64,000 nucleotides of DNA from Pararhizobium polonicum (GCF_001687365.1 NZ_LGLV01000013.1:124001-188000), one strand, 5' to 3'. Shown: positions 27,243 through 38,298, counted from the stretch's first letter. Made by a program: numbers and translations. The notes: a model not told the origin generated them from the sequence alone.

Positions 27243-27689
27243 TCAGTGCAATGTACCGTCTTCCATGTCCGGCGCGGCCCACATCTTTTCGATGTTGTAG
27301 AACTCGCGGATTTCCGGGCGGAACACGTGGACGATGATATCACCGCCGTCGATCAGCACCCAATCGCCGGTCTCCAGACCTTCGACGCGGGCATTGCCCT
27401 GGCCACCATCCTTGAGGTCGGTGATCAGGTGGTCGGCGATTGCCATGACATGCCTGCTCGACCGCCCGGAGACAACGACCATGTAGTCTCCCAGCGCCGA
27501 TTTGCCGGCAATATTGATGGTGACAATATCTTCTGCCTTCGAGTCCTCGAGACTGCCGAGAACCAGGTGAAGAGCACGGGCAGCGGCTTCGTCGCTGCGT
27601 TCCGGGCTTTTAGGGAAGATGCGGGTGACATTTCCCTTGGCTTGTACTGTTGTCAGGGTTTTTCCTTTCCAGGTGAACAGAACAGGCAT
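27243..27689 (-). CDS. rsfS: Ribosomal silencing factor
   Basis: RsfS binds ribosomal protein L14 and blocks subunit joining in starved cells. The 148-residue product has SLEDSKAEDIVTINIAGKSALGDYMVVVSGRSSRHVMAIADHL and GLETGDWVLIDGGDIIVHVFRPEIREFYNIEKMW, the core of the family. The ATG at 27689 is used. A CTG at about 27656 (MTTVQAKGN) has AAAGGA upstream and might be the true start. It lies between nadD and rlmH in the order common to rhizobia. Confidence 0.9.
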   Translation of the reverse strand: MPVLFTWKGKTLTTVQAKGNVTRIFPKSPERSDEAAARALHLVLGSLEDSKAEDIVTINIAGKSALGDYMVVVSGRSSRHVMAIADHLITDLKDGGQGNARVEGLETGDWVLIDGGDIIVHVFRPEIREFYNIEKMWAAPDMEDGTLH

Positions 27690-27795
27690 GGTGCGATTCG
27701 AATGTCGGTCGAGCCGCACTCCAAATGTAGGCATCAATGCCTTAACGTTTCAAGACATGAGAAGTAAATGACGGTTAATCATTGCCTCTATGCCG

Positions 27796-28413
27796 TCATG
27801 ATTTTGCCCTCAGCGCCGTCGAACTCAGCGGCGAGCGCGGCCCGTGAATGAAGGTCCAGGCGGGCGCCTTGCGGAAGGCGAGCGCTGCGGCGCGGTCCTC
27901 GTCGACGCGGGCATAGTCGAAGGTCTTTGCCATTTTCGAGGACAGATAGGAGAGCGTGGCGCCCGGGCGGTCGATGACGGCGATCGGAAAGGTGCAGGCG
28001 ATCTTCTGCCAGTCCTGCCAGTGGTGGAAGTTCCGCAGGTTGTCGGCGCCCATGATCCAGACGAAGCGGATATCGCGGTTTCTCTCTCGGATCTTTTCCA
28101 GCGTGCGCGCCGTGTAGCTTTGTCCGAGCGACTGCTCGAAGGCCGTCACCTTGATGCGCGGATCGTCGGCGATCGCTTCGCTGAGCGCAATCCGCTCGGC
28201 AAGCGGCGCAAGATGATTGCGGCTCTTCAGCGGGTTGCCGGGGGTGACCATCCACCAGAGCTGATCGAGGCCGAGCCGCCGCAGGGCGATATCGGCGACC
28301 AGCACATGTCCTTCATGCGGCGGATTGAATGAGCCGCCGAACAACCCGACGGTCATGCCGCTCTCGACATGGGGCATTTTCAGGTAGAAGGGATCGACGT
28401 CGCCCGGATGCAC
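27796..28413 (-). CDS. nadD: Nicotinate-nucleotide adenylyltransferase
   Basis: NadD adenylates nicotinate mononucleotide in NAD synthesis. The 205-residue product has the nucleotidyltransferase motif GLFGGSFNPPHEGHVL (about 23-38), with the HxGH core, and the C-terminal SPLSSTALRAK (ISST-R motif). The GTG at 28413 lies one base after the proA stop codon, so this is probably a coupled start; an internal ATG at about 28377 is less favoured. Confidence 0.94.
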   Translation of the reverse strand: MHPGDVDPFYLKMPHVESGMTVGLFGGSFNPPHEGHVLVADIALRRLGLDQLWWMVTPGNPLKSRNHLAPLAERIALSEAIADDPRIKVTAFEQSLGQSYTARTLEKIRERNRDIRFVWIMGADNLRNFHHWQDWQKIACTFPIAVIDRPGATLSYLSSKMAKTFDYARVDEDRAAALAFRKAPAWTFIHGPRSPLSSTALRAKS

Positions 28414-28414
28414 C

Positions 28415-29695
28415 TTAAGGCCGGACCTGACCGGTGCCGCGCACCCTGTATTTGAACGAGGTCAGCTGCTCGACGCCGACGGGCCCGCGCGCATGCATCT
28501 TGCCCGTTGCAATACCGATTTCGCCGCCCATGCCGAATTCGCCGCCATCGGCAAATTGCGTCGAGGCGTTGTGCAGCAGGATGGCGGAATCGACTTCTGC
28601 GAAGAAGCGTTCGACGACGGCCGGGTCTTCAGCGATGACCGCTTCGGTGTGCGAGGACGACCATGTGGAAATATGATCGATGGCGCCGGCAATGCCGTCG
28701 ACCAGCGTCACCGAAATGATCGCATCGAGATATTCCGTCGCCCAGTCTTCTTCCGTCGCCGCGATCAGCCCCGGCACGATGGCGCGGATATCCTCGCTGG
28801 CACGGACCTCGCAGCCGGCATCGCGCAGGGCTGCGATCAGGGGAGCCACGAATGTGCTGGCAACCTTGCGGTCGATCAGCAGCGTCTCGGCAGAACCGCA
28901 GACGCCGGTGCGCCGCATCTTGGCATTGACGATGATTTTCCTTGCCATGTCCAGATCGGCCGATGCATCGACATAGACGTGGCAGAGGCCTTCGAGATGC
29001 GCAAAGACCGGCACGCGCGCCTCGTTCTGGACGCGGGCGACCAGGCTCTTGCCGCCGCGCGGAACGATGACGTCGATCGAGCCGCCGAGCCCCGTCAGCA
29101 TCGCGCCGACGGCAGAGCGGTCGGCGACCGGAACCATCTGGATCGCATGCTCTGGAAGTCCGGCATCCTTCAGCCCCTGCACCAGGCAGGCATGGATAGC
29201 CTGCGATGAATGCAGGCTGTCCGAGCCGCCACGCAGGATCACGGCATTGCCCGCCTTCAGGCACAGTGCGCCGGCATCCGCCGTCACATTGGGGCGGCTT
29301 TCATAGATGACGCCGATGACGCCGAGCGGCGTGCGGACGCGCTCGATATGCAGGCCGTTGGGGCGGTCCCATTCGGCGATGATATCGCCAACGGGATCGG
29401 GCAGTTCGGCAATGGCGCGGATGGCGTTGGCCATATCGAGAACGCGGTTTTCCGACAGGGTCAAACGGTCGAGGAAGGATGCGGCAACGCCGGTTTCGCG
29501 GGCATTTTCAAGATCGAGCGCGTTGGCGGCGAGGATCTCGTCCTTGCGCGCGACGATGGTGCTTGCCATGCTGACGAGGGCGGCATGCTTGCGTTCGGCC
29601 GAGGCCATGGCAAGCGGCCGGCTGGCGGCGCGCGCCTGCCTGCCGATCACGGCCATCAGCTCCTGGATTTCTTTCTTTCTCGCATCATCAAGCAT
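28415..29695 (-). CDS. proA: Gamma-glutamyl phosphate reductase
   Basis: ProA reduces gamma-glutamyl phosphate to glutamate semialdehyde in proline synthesis. The 426-residue length is standard. The ALDH-like fold is visible: [39 protein letters not shown] (about 117-155), and the catalytic Cys in [15 protein letters not shown]. The C-terminal region has [24 protein letters not shown]. The start overlaps the proB stop by eight bases, so ProB and ProA, which act in sequence, are translationally coupled. Confidence 0.97.
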   Translation of the reverse strand: MLDDARKKEIQELMAVIGRQARAASRPLAMASAERKHAALVSMASTIVARKDEILAANALDLENARETGVAASFLDRLTLSENRVLDMANAIRAIAELPDPVGDIIAEWDRPNGLHIERVRTPLGVIGVIYESRPNVTADAGALCLKAGNAVILRGGSDSLHSSQAIHACLVQGLKDAGLPEHAIQMVPVADRSAVGAMLTGLGGSIDVIVPRGGKSLVARVQNEARVPVFAHLEGLCHVYVDASADLDMARKIIVNAKMRRTGVCGSAETLLIDRKVASTFVAPLIAALRDAGCEVRASEDIRAIVPGLIAATEEDWATEYLDAIISVTLVDGIAGAIDHISTWSSSHTEAVIAEDPAVVERFFAEVDSAILLHNASTQFADGGEFGMGGEIGIATGKMHARGPVGVEQLTSFKYRVRGTGQVRP

Positions 29696-30857
29696 GCGCG
29701 TCGCTCCTCACCGCATCCGTATCCCGCCTGGCGGGCGCCGTCATGACCATGTCGTCCCGATGCACCATGGCGGCACGGCCGGCATAGCCGAGAATAACAG
29801 CGATTTCCGCCGATTTCTTGCCGGCGATCTGGCGGGCCTCGTCGGCGTCGTAACCGGCAAGCCCGCGGGCAATCTCGCGGCCTTCGATGCCGATGATGGC
29901 AATCGTATCGCCACGGCTGAACGAGCCGGTGATCTGGCGCACGCCGGCCGGAAGCAGGCTCTTGCCGGAACGCAGGGCGGTTTCGGCGCCCGCATCGATG
30001 GCAAGGCTGCCGGCCGGCAGCAACTGCCCGGCAATCCAGGTTTTTCGCGCCGTGACCGGCGAGCCGGAAGGCGCAAACCAGGAGGAGCGCGCACCTTCGG
30101 CGATGGCCGACAGCGGATGATCGACTTTTCCCGACGCAATGATCATGGCGCAGCCGGCGCCGGTGGCGATCTTGCCGGCGTCGATCTTGGTGCGCATGCC
30201 GCCGCGCGACAGCTCGGATGCCGCGCCGCCGGCCATGGCCTCGATCTGCGGGGTGATTTCCGCGATGGTTTCGAGAAAACGGGCATCGGGATCGAGATGC
30301 GGCGGCGCCGTGTAAAGGCCGTCGATATCGGAGAGCAGCACCAGGAGGTCGGCACCGGTCATGGTGGCGACGCGGGCGGCCAGACGGTCGTTGTCGCCAT
30401 AGCGGATTTCGGTGGTGGCGACCGTGTCGTTTTCGTTGATGATCGGCACGGCGCCCATCTTGAGCAACTGGCTGATCGTGGCACGGGCGTTGAGATAGCG
30501 GCGGCGCTCCTCGGTGTCGCCCAGCGTCAAAAGGATCTGGCCGGCGACGATCGCGTCGGCCGACAGGCTTTCCGACCAGGCGCGGGCCAGCGCGATCTGG
30601 CCGACCGCCGCGGCCGCCTGGCTTTCTTCAAGCTTCAGCGCGCCGGGCGCCAGATCGAGCACCGAGCGGCCGAGCGCAATGGCGCCGGAGGAAACGACGA
30701 GAACGTCGATGCCCTTTGCCCGAAGGGCCGCAATATCGGCGCACATGGCGTTCAGCCACTGCTTCTTGAGGCCGGTCTTGCGATCGACAAGCAGGGCAGA
30801 GCCGATCTTGATCACAATCCGGCGGTATTTTTCCAGCGGTTTGCGTTGCGCCGTCAT
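29688..30857 (-). CDS. proB: Glutamate 5-kinase
   Basis: ProB phosphorylates glutamate, the first and feedback-inhibited step of proline synthesis. The 389-residue product has the amino-acid kinase start [35 protein letters not shown], and [25 protein letters not shown]. It also has the C-terminal PUA domain (about 290-380: GRIIGIEG-type [21 protein letters not shown]). The ATG at 30857 follows the obgE stop by one base, so the two are one transcript. Confidence 0.97.
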   Translation of the reverse strand: MTAQRKPLEKYRRIVIKIGSALLVDRKTGLKKQWLNAMCADIAALRAKGIDVLVVSSGAIALGRSVLDLAPGALKLEESQAAAAVGQIALARAWSESLSADAIVAGQILLTLGDTEERRRYLNARATISQLLKMGAVPIINENDTVATTEIRYGDNDRLAARVATMTGADLLVLLSDIDGLYTAPPHLDPDARFLETIAEITPQIEAMAGGAASELSRGGMRTKIDAGKIATGAGCAMIIASGKVDHPLSAIAEGARSSWFAPSGSPVTARKTWIAGQLLPAGSLAIDAGAETALRSGKSLLPAGVRQITGSFSRGDTIAIIGIEGREIARGLAGYDADEARQIAGKKSAEIAVILGYAGRAAMVHRDDMVMTAPARRDTDAVRSDAHA

Positions 30858-30858
30858 G

Positions 30859-32274
<1,416 letters not shown>

Positions 32275-32982
32275 ATGCAAGACAGCCCAACCACGATCAC
32301 CCCGCGGGACACCATCGAAGAGGCCATTGTTTCGGGGATACTCAACGCCCGGATCAGGCCCGGGACCCGGCTCAGCGAAAACCAGCTCGCCGGCCTTTTC
32401 GGCGTTTCCCGCACCCGCGTGCGCGAGGCGATGATGCGTCTGGAAACACGCTGCATCGTCCATGTCAGCCCGCGCCGGGGCTGGTTCGTCGTTGAGCCTT
32501 CGGCGGAAGAGGCGATGATGGTCTACGGCGCACGGCGGGTCATCGAAGCCGGTCTTTTGCGCAGCATGCGGGCGTTGAGCGATGACGGCCGGGCGGCGAT
32601 CCGGAGCCATCTGGCGGAAGAAAAGGCGGCCATGGAGGCCGGCGACCGCCAGCGGCTGACCTGCCTGATGGGCGATTTTCACATCCGCATCGCCGAGCTG
32701 GCCGGCAATCCGGTTCTCACCGAAATCCTGCGCGATCTGACCGCGCGGACCATTCTGATTTCGATGCTCTATCAGTCCGACTTTCATGCCCTGCAATCGC
32801 ATCTCGGCCATTGCCGGATCGCCGACGCGATGGAAGACGGCGATTTTGCAAAGGCGGCCGCCCTGTCGATCGAGCATCTCGACGAGGTGGAAACGGGGCT
32901 GGATCTGACACAGCGCCCCGATCCGCTTTCGGAGCTTCGCAGCTCCCTTTCCCTTCCTCCCAGGAGCGTCCCCGTCCCCTGA
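32275..32982 (+). CDS. GntR-family (FCD/FadR-type) transcriptional regulator
   Basis: A 235-residue GntR regulator. The winged-helix domain (about 10-75) reads ISGILNARIRPGTRLSENQLAGLFGVSRTRVREAMMRLETRCIV. An FCD ligand domain (about 85-225) follows, with the metal-binding pattern Asp..His in MGDFHIRIAELAGN and two later His residues. It stands directly upstream of an amino-acid ABC importer on the same strand and probably controls it. The ATG at 32275 has no clear ribosome site and is overlapped by TTGTATGCAA, a FadR-like operator shape, so autoregulation is plausible. Ligand unknown. Confidence 0.85.
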   Translation: MQDSPTTITPRDTIEEAIVSGILNARIRPGTRLSENQLAGLFGVSRTRVREAMMRLETRCIVHVSPRRGWFVVEPSAEEAMMVYGARRVIEAGLLRSMRALSDDGRAAIRSHLAEEKAAMEAGDRQRLTCLMGDFHIRIAELAGNPVLTEILRDLTARTILISMLYQSDFHALQSHLGHCRIADAMEDGDFAKAAALSIEHLDEVETGLDLTQRPDPLSELRSSLSLPPRSVPVP

Positions 32983-33030
32983 TGGCGGCACGAGAACCAA
33001 GCCCATCACCACAAAAGGAGAATGACCAGA

Positions 33031-33816
33031 ATGTTTGCCAGAAAACTCTTTGTCGCCGCCGCGCTCTTGGCCGCTACCCTCGGCCTTGCCCCGGCATCGC
33101 ATGCCGATGCCCTGAGCGACATCACCGCCCGGGGCACGCTGCGCGTGGCGGTGCCGCAGGATTTCCCGCCCTTCGGCAGCGTCGGCACCGACATGGCGCC
33201 GATGGGCTATGACATCGACATGGCCAATCTGATTGCCGAAAAACTCGGCGTGAAGACCGAACTGGTTCCCGTCACCAGTGCCAACCGCATCCCCTATCTG
33301 CAGACCAACAAGGTCGATCTCGTCATTTCCAGCCTCGGCAAGAATGCCGAGCGGGAAGCGGTGATCGACTTCACCGCCGCCTATGCCCCATTCTACAACG
33401 GCGTTTTCGCACCGGCCGAGGTGGCGGTTGCCAAGGTCGAAGACCTCTCCGGCAAGGTCGTCGGCGTGACCCGCGGCGCCGTCGAGGATCTGGAGCTGAC
33501 CAAGATCGCGCCAGGCGATCTCACCATCAAGCGCTATGAAGACAATAACGGCACGATTTCGGCCTTCCTGTCCGGCCAGGTGGAGCTTGTCGCCACCGGC
33601 AACGTCGTGGCTGCGGCCATTCTGGCCAAGAACCCGCCGAAGCGCCCGGAGCTGAAATTCCTGATCAAGAACTCGCCCTGCTACATCGGCCTCAACAAGA
33701 ACGAGCCGGCGCTGCTGGAAAAGGTCAACGCGATCATCGCGGCTGCCAAGACGGACGGCACGTTGAACGGCATCGCGCAGAAATGGCTGGGCACGGACAT
33801 CCCCGCCGGTCTCTGA
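33031..33816 (+). CDS. Amino-acid ABC transporter substrate-binding protein
   Basis: A 261-residue family 3 periplasmic solute-binding protein. MFARKLFVAAALLAATLGLAPASHA is a signal peptide ending at an A-x-A site. The mature domain begins DITARGTLRVAVPQDFPPFGSV, the typical first strand, and has GYDIDMANLIAEKLGVK and FTAAYAPFYNGVFAP. An AAGGAG site lies 10 bases before ATG 33031. The ATG at 33022 is too close to it. It is likely specific for a polar or dicarboxylic amino acid or a related compound. The two permeases and the ATPase follow. Confidence 0.92.
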   Translation: MFARKLFVAAALLAATLGLAPASHADALSDITARGTLRVAVPQDFPPFGSVGTDMAPMGYDIDMANLIAEKLGVKTELVPVTSANRIPYLQTNKVDLVISSLGKNAEREAVIDFTAAYAPFYNGVFAPAEVAVAKVEDLSGKVVGVTRGAVEDLELTKIAPGDLTIKRYEDNNGTISAFLSGQVELVATGNVVAAAILAKNPPKRPELKFLIKNSPCYIGLNKNEPALLEKVNAIIAAAKTDGTLNGIAQKWLGTDIPAGL

Positions 33817-33896
33817 TCGAAGCCGCCCACAAGGCTGTCATCCCGCAGAAACGGGGTGACAGCAGCGTCCCTGGTCCGAAGAGAGGGAAAACCGTC

Positions 33897-34568
33897 TTGA
33901 GTTACCATTTCGAATTCAACTGGCTGGCTCAGTATTATCCGGAGATCGTCAAGGGCATCGGCGTCACGCTGCAGCTGATCCTGATCGGCGCCGTGCTCGG
34001 TATCGCGCTGGGCATTGCCTGCGCCTGGGCCCGGGCGCTGGGGCCGGCCTGGCTGAAGCCGATCGTCGCGACCTATGTGGAGCTGATCCGCAACACGCCG
34101 TTCCTGATCCAGCTGTTCTTCATCTTCTTCGGCCTGCCGTCGCTGGGCTTGCAGCTTGGCGAACTGCAGGCGGCCAATATCGCCATGGTCGTCAATCTCG
34201 GCGCCTATAGCTGCGAGATCATCCGGGCGGGCATCCAGTCGACACCCAAGGGTCAGTTCGAAGCCGGCGCCAGCCTTGCGATGACGCCGTTCGAAACCTT
34301 CCGCCATGTCGTGCTGGTGCCGTCGCTGCAGCGGATCTGGCCGGCGCTTTCCTCCCAGGTGGTCATCGTCATGCTCGGTTCCTCGGTCGTTTCGCAGATC
34401 GCCGCCGAAGACCTGACATTTGCCGCCAATTTCATCCAGTCGCGCACCTTCCGCGCCTTCGAGGCCTACATGGTCTCCACCGTGATCTATCTCGTCCTGG
34501 CGATCCTGCTGCGTCAGGTGCTTGCCGTGATCGGCAGCTTCATATTTCCAAGGAGGACGGCGCAATGA
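33897..34568 (+). CDS. Amino-acid ABC transporter permease (HisM/GlnP type), first
   Basis: A 223-residue polar amino-acid permease with about five helices. The family motif is FLIQLFFIFFGLPSLG, then the EAA loop YSCEIIRAGIQSTPKGQFEAGASLAMTPFETFRHVVLV. The start is a TTG at 33897 (LSYHFEFNWLAQYYPE) with GAGGG upstream; the frame upstream is not family-like. The stop overlaps the next permease start as ATGA. Confidence 0.9.
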   Translation: MSYHFEFNWLAQYYPEIVKGIGVTLQLILIGAVLGIALGIACAWARALGPAWLKPIVATYVELIRNTPFLIQLFFIFFGLPSLGLQLGELQAANIAMVVNLGAYSCEIIRAGIQSTPKGQFEAGASLAMTPFETFRHVVLVPSLQRIWPALSSQVVIVMLGSSVVSQIAAEDLTFAANFIQSRTFRAFEAYMVSTVIYLVLAILLRQVLAVIGSFIFPRRTAQ

Positions 34569-35224
34569 CCGAATTCACCCTGTGGGATATTCTTCGAAAC
34601 CTGCTTTTGGCGACGCGCTGGACCATCGTCCTCTCGCTGGTGTCCTTCATCGGTGGCGGTGCCGTCGGGCTTCTTCTCTTGTTTGCACGGATCAGCGCCC
34701 GCAAGGCGCTGCGGACCTTCGCCCGCTGCTATATCGAACTGTTCCAGGGCACGCCGCTGCTGATGCAGCTCTTCATCGCCTTCTTCGGTCTGGGGCTCTT
34801 CGGTATCGATGTACCGGCCTGGCTCGCGGCGGGCGTGGCGCTCATTCTCTGGGCGGCGTCCTTTCTGGCCGAGATCTGGCGCGGCTGCGTCGAAGCCATC
34901 GCCAAGGGACAATGGGAGGCTTCGGCAAGCCTTGGAATGGGCCGGCTGCAGCAGATGCGCTACGTCATCCTGCCGCAGGCGATGAGGATCGCGGTGCCGC
35001 CGACAGTCGGCTTTTCGGTGCAGGTCATCAAGGGCACGGCACTGACCTCGATCATCGGTTTCGTCGAACTGTCGAAAGCCGGCACCGTCGTCACCAATGC
35101 CACGTTCCAGCCATTCACGGTCTACGGCCTCGTCGCCCTCATCTATTTCGCGCTCTGCTGGCCCCTGTCCAAGAGCAGCCAGATTCTCGAAAGGAAGCTC
35201 AATGTCGCTCATCGAAATCACTGA
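34565..35224 (+). CDS. Amino-acid ABC transporter permease, second
   Basis: A 219-residue HisM/GlnP-type permease. ELFQGTPLLMQLFIAFFGLGLFG marks the conserved periplasmic/transmembrane region. FLAEIWRGCVEAIAKGQWEASASLGMGRLQQMRYVILPQAMRIAVPP is the EAA loop that contacts the ATPase. It starts inside the stop of the first permease gene, and its 3' end overlaps the ATPase gene by 23 bases. Confidence 0.92.
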   Translation: MTEFTLWDILRNLLLATRWTIVLSLVSFIGGGAVGLLLLFARISARKALRTFARCYIELFQGTPLLMQLFIAFFGLGLFGIDVPAWLAAGVALILWAASFLAEIWRGCVEAIAKGQWEASASLGMGRLQQMRYVILPQAMRIAVPPTVGFSVQVIKGTALTSIIGFVELSKAGTVVTNATFQPFTVYGLVALIYFALCWPLSKSSQILERKLNVAHRNH

Positions 35225-35927
35225 AGTCCGCAAGAGCTTCGGCGCCAACGAGGTGCTGAAAGGCATCAATCTCGATGTCGAGCCCGGCGAAGTGATTGCC
35301 ATCATCGGCAAGAGCGGATCGGGAAAATCGACACTGCTGCGCTGCATCAACGGGCTGGAAATGATCAGCGGCGGCTCGATCTCGGTTGCCGGCGCCCAGT
35401 TGCTCGACGATCAGCTGCATCTGAAGACATTGCGGCTGAAGGTGGGCATGATCTTCCAGCAGTTCAATCTCTTTCCACACCTGACGGTTGGCGGCAATGT
35501 CATCCTGTCGCAGACCGTCGTCAAGAAAACCGCCACCAAGACTGCCGAAGCCATGGCGCGGAAGATGCTGGACCGCGTCGGCCTCGGCCACAAGTTCGAT
35601 GCCTATCCCGACGAGCTGTCCGGCGGCCAGCAGCAGCGGGTGGCCATTGCCCGGGCGCTGGCGATGGAGCCGATCGCGCTGCTCTGTGACGAGATCACCT
35701 CGGCGCTCGATCCGGAACTGGTGGCGGAAGTGCTGGCCGTCGTGCGCGAGCTGGCCGCCGAAGGCATGACGTTGCTGATGGTGACGCATGAAATGAAGTT
35801 CGCCCGCGACGTCTGCTCGCGTGTCGTCTTCATGCACCAGGGCCGCGTTCACGAGATCGGGCCGCCGGGCGAGGTGTTTTCCAACCCGCAGACGCCGGAG
35901 CTGAAACAGTTTCTCGGCGTTCACTGA
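35202..35927 (+). CDS. Amino-acid ABC transporter ATP-binding protein
   Basis: A 241-residue importer ATPase. Walker A is IIGKSGSGKSTLLRCI (about 34-49), the signature is DELSGGQQQRVAIARALAM (about 133-151), Walker B is ALLCDEITSALDPE, and the switch His is in LMVTHEMKFARDVC. AAAGGAAG lies before ATG 35202. The gene ends the cassette, and a strong terminator follows. Confidence 0.95.
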   Translation: MSLIEITEVRKSFGANEVLKGINLDVEPGEVIAIIGKSGSGKSTLLRCINGLEMISGGSISVAGAQLLDDQLHLKTLRLKVGMIFQQFNLFPHLTVGGNVILSQTVVKKTATKTAEAMARKMLDRVGLGHKFDAYPDELSGGQQQRVAIARALAMEPIALLCDEITSALDPELVAEVLAVVRELAAEGMTLLMVTHEMKFARDVCSRVVFMHQGRVHEIGPPGEVFSNPQTPELKQFLGVH

Positions 35928-35947
35928 GGGCTGCAATGGGAATGGAG

Positions 35948-35987
35948 ACCAACCCCGCGAATGCAGCAGCATCCGCGGGGTTGGTTT
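35948..35987. terminator. Terminator between the ABC cassette and the GNAT genes
   Basis: ACCAACCCCGCG and CGCGGGGTTGGT form a perfect 12-bp stem (loop GAATGCAGCAGCATC region) followed by TTTTTC on the plus strand. It separates the cassette from the convergent GNAT gene at 35998. Confidence 0.85.
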
Positions 35988-35997
35988 TTCGTGGAGA

Positions 35998-36579
35998 TCA
36001 AGGCTTGCGCAGGTCGGCCGCCGTGATCCTGGTTTCGATATGGCTGACCATGCCGTTGCGCGCCAGAGCATAGACCTGGCTGCAGCCGGTGATCTCGAAG
36101 CCGAGCTTCTTCTGCAGCTTCAGCGATCCCGCATTGTCGGCAAAAACGCCGGAATGCAGGACGGTGCCGGGCATGCGCCGGAAGAAGCGTTCGATCGCCG
36201 CATGGGCGGCTTCGCTGGCGTAACCGCGGTTCCAGTAGTAGCGGTTCAGCCAGTAGCCGAGATGCCATTGGCCGTGCATGAGCTCGATGCCGACGCAGCC
36301 GATATGGACATCGTCGCCGGTTGTGATCGCCAGCGTCCAGCCGGCAATGAGGCCGGAGCCCTGCCGGGTGAGCCAGTCGAGCGCATCCTGCCGGTGATAG
36401 GGCATGGGCACACGCGCCAGCATGCGCGAGATCTGGTAATCACCCAGCGACTGCGCAATGGCGTCCGCATCGGACAGCTTGTGCGGACGCAGGATCAACC
36501 GCCCGGTTTCGATGACGGGGCAGGGGCCGGGATCGGGACGGAGCGCGATCTTCGGCCGTTCACGCAGGTGAGCGGTCAT
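35998..36579 (-). CDS. GNAT-family N-acetyltransferase (RimJ/RimL-like)
   Basis: A 193-residue acetyltransferase of the ribosomal-protein acetylase-like GNAT group. ETGRLILRPHKLSDADAIAQSL is the family start. GYWLNRYYWNRGYASEAAHAAI carries the Q/RxxGxA-type acetyl-CoA loop, and NAGSLKLQKKLGFEITG the last signature. The start at 36579 overlaps the stop of the upstream GNAT (ATGA), so the two paralogues are coupled. The acceptor substrate is not predictable. Confidence 0.88.
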   Translation of the reverse strand: MTAHLRERPKIALRPDPGPCPVIETGRLILRPHKLSDADAIAQSLGDYQISRMLARVPMPYHRQDALDWLTRQGSGLIAGWTLAITTGDDVHIGCVGIELMHGQWHLGYWLNRYYWNRGYASEAAHAAIERFFRRMPGTVLHSGVFADNAGSLKLQKKLGFEITGCSQVYALARNGMVSHIETRITAADLRKP

Positions 36580-37208
36580 CTCAGGCCTCCCCAGCTGCGC
36601 AACGACATCCAGGTCTTGCGGTCGAGCCTGTACCATTCGACCGACATCATGCCGCCGAGCGCCAGGCTGTCGACCATGCCCGACCCCTGAAACTGGAAGC
36701 CGCACTTCTGGATGACCCGCCGCGAGGCGACGTTCATGACCCGGCAGCGCGCATCGATCTGGTCGATGTCGCGGGTGCGGAAGGCCATGTCGGTCAGCGC
36801 CTGCGCCGCCTCGGTGGCATAGCCCTTGTTCCAGTGCGGTTCGCCCAGCCAGTAGCCGAGCTCCGCCGTTCTGCCGTCGGGATGCGGCTCGACACCGCAG
36901 CAACCGAGAAATGCGCCATTATCCGCTTTGGTAATCGCATAGACGCACTTGCCAATCGTGCCCGTCTTCGTACGGCGTACGAAATCCGCGGCATCGGCCA
37001 CCGTGTAGGGGTGCGGCATGCGCGAAACCATGGTGGCGATATTGGCGTTGTTGGCAAGATGGGCAAGGGCGTCGATATCGTCTTCGTGGGGGGCGCGCAA
37101 AACGAGCCTGGGCGATAACAATATCGGGCAATCGGTCCTTGACCGCTGAGGCCGCAGCCTTTCCTCAGGAGACCGTGATTGGCTCTCCCTCAACAATTCG
37201 CTTTGCAT
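36576..37208 (-). CDS. GNAT-family N-acetyltransferase, upstream copy
   Basis: A 210-residue GNAT with LLSPRLVLRAPHEDDIDALAHL, ELGYWLGEPHWNKGYATEAAQAL and NVASRRVIQKCGFQFQG, the same motif set as the next gene, from which it probably diverged after duplication. GGAGGACTG lies 6 bases before ATG 37208. It follows rpmA after a terminator-like hairpin. In many rhizobia one or two such GNATs sit between rpmA and obgE. Confidence 0.88.
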   Translation of the reverse strand: MQSELLRESQSRSPEERLRPQRSRTDCPILLSPRLVLRAPHEDDIDALAHLANNANIATMVSRMPHPYTVADAADFVRRTKTGTIGKCVYAITKADNGAFLGCCGVEPHPDGRTAELGYWLGEPHWNKGYATEAAQALTDMAFRTRDIDQIDARCRVMNVASRRVIQKCGFQFQGSGMVDSLALGGMMSVEWYRLDRKTWMSLRSWGGLR

Positions 37209-37229
37209 GTTCAGTCCTCCAAGACGTGA

Positions 37230-37266
37230 AAAAGGGGAGATCGGGCATCGCCCCATCTCCCCTTTT
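37230..37266 (-). terminator. Terminator-like hairpin after rpmA
   Basis: AAAAGGGGAGAT and ATCTCCCCTTTT are perfectly complementary around a CGGGCATCGCCCC loop that itself can pair. The stem ends in T/A-runs on both strands, so it may end or attenuate the rplU-rpmA message before the GNAT genes. Confidence 0.75.
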
Positions 37267-37334
37267 GATCTTGGCCTGAACGGTAAGCGTCAGCCGGGTC
37301 GATGAGACGCCGGCTGTTTTAGAGCGCTACCGGC

Positions 37335-37604
37335 TTATTCCGCTGCTTCGGCTTTCGGCATTACAGACACGTACACGCGGCCATTGGCCTTCGTACGGTA
37401 GTTCACGTTGCCCGCCGTCAGTGCAAAAATGGTGTGGTCCTTGCCGAGGCCGACATTGGCGCCCGGATGCCACTGGGTTCCGCGCTGGCGCAGAATGATG
37501 TTGCCCGGAATGACGACTTCGCCACCGAACTTCTTCACGCCGAGGCGCTTGGACTGTGAATCGCGACCGTTGCGCGAGGAACCGCCAGCTTTTTTATGTG
37601 CCAT
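37335..37604 (-). CDS. rpmA: 50S ribosomal protein L27
   Basis: L27 reaches the peptidyl-transferase centre with its N-terminal tail and is essential for assembly. The 89-residue product begins [20 protein letters not shown] and has [27 protein letters not shown], the full family pattern. No N-terminal extension of the type cleaved by Prp in Firmicutes is present. It lies 33 bases after rplU. Confidence 0.98.
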   Translation of the reverse strand: MAHKKAGGSSRNGRDSQSKRLGVKKFGGEVVIPGNIILRQRGTQWHPGANVGLGKDHTIFALTAGNVNYRTKANGRVYVSVMPKAEAAE

Positions 37605-37637
37605 GGGTGTTCTCCTTTAAACCTTTAGATCCGTTGC

Positions 37638-38015
37638 TCAGTTTGCAGCTTCAGCGGCGGCGTCTTCAGACTTCTTGGAAGCCTTCTTCGCCTTCGCGCC
37701 GGCAACAGCAGCGATGTCCAGGATGCGGACGGTCGTGTTGTGCTGGCGGTGACCGCGGGTGCGCTTCGAGTTCTGGCGGCGGCGCTTCTTGAAGGCGATG
37801 ACCTTCTTGGCGCGGCCATGTTCCACAACTTCGGCGCTGACAACGGCACCTTCGACAAACGGAGCACCGATGGTTGCATCGGCGCCGACGCCAACCATCA
37901 GGATCTCGGTGAATTCAATCTTGTCGCCTGCGGCGCCTTCCAATTTTTCAATCGTCAGAACGTCGTTGGCTGCCACGCGGTACTGTTTACCGCCGGTCTT
38001 GATGACTGCGAACAT
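37638..38015 (-). CDS. rplU: 50S ribosomal protein L21
   Basis: L21 binds 23S rRNA. The 125-residue product has [25 protein letters not shown] and the basic [25 protein letters not shown], the family signature. The C terminus has an Ala/Lys/Glu-rich extension ([17 protein letters not shown]) typical of alphaproteobacteria. The start at 38015 has AAAGGATAT upstream. A good promoter lies about 150 bases upstream. Confidence 0.98.
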   Translation of the reverse strand: MFAVIKTGGKQYRVAANDVLTIEKLEGAAGDKIEFTEILMVGVGADATIGAPFVEGAVVSAEVVEHGRAKKVIAFKKRRRQNSKRTRGHRQHNTTVRILDIAAVAGAKAKKASKKSEDAAAEAAN

Positions 38016-38164
38016 TTTATATCCTTTCATGTTCGTTCCGGCTCTCCGCTGTGCGGGGCCGTCTTTTTCTTCAGTCGGACATGGCAAGGTTTGAGGCCTT
38101 GCCGGTGAACGGGCGCAAAAGACACCCGGCGCGGTGAGGACATGCCACACCACTTCGATTGCGC

Positions 38165-38193
38165 GAATTACTGGAAGCCGGCAAAACTGTCAA
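38165..38193 (-). promoter_or_regulatory. Candidate promoter of rplU-rpmA
   Basis: On the minus strand TTGACA (38193-38188) and TAATTC (38170-38165) are spaced by 17 bases. The transcript would have a leader of about 145 bases before the rplU ATG, a common layout for ribosomal protein operons. Confidence 0.6.
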
Positions 38194-38298
38194 GACGAAA
38201 GACGTGCATGCGCCTGATATTCCTTGATATGCCCCCTTGTCATCCGCGAAAACTGCCGCTATGAACCGCCTCGCGCTACGGCGCCGACCAGCATATCC

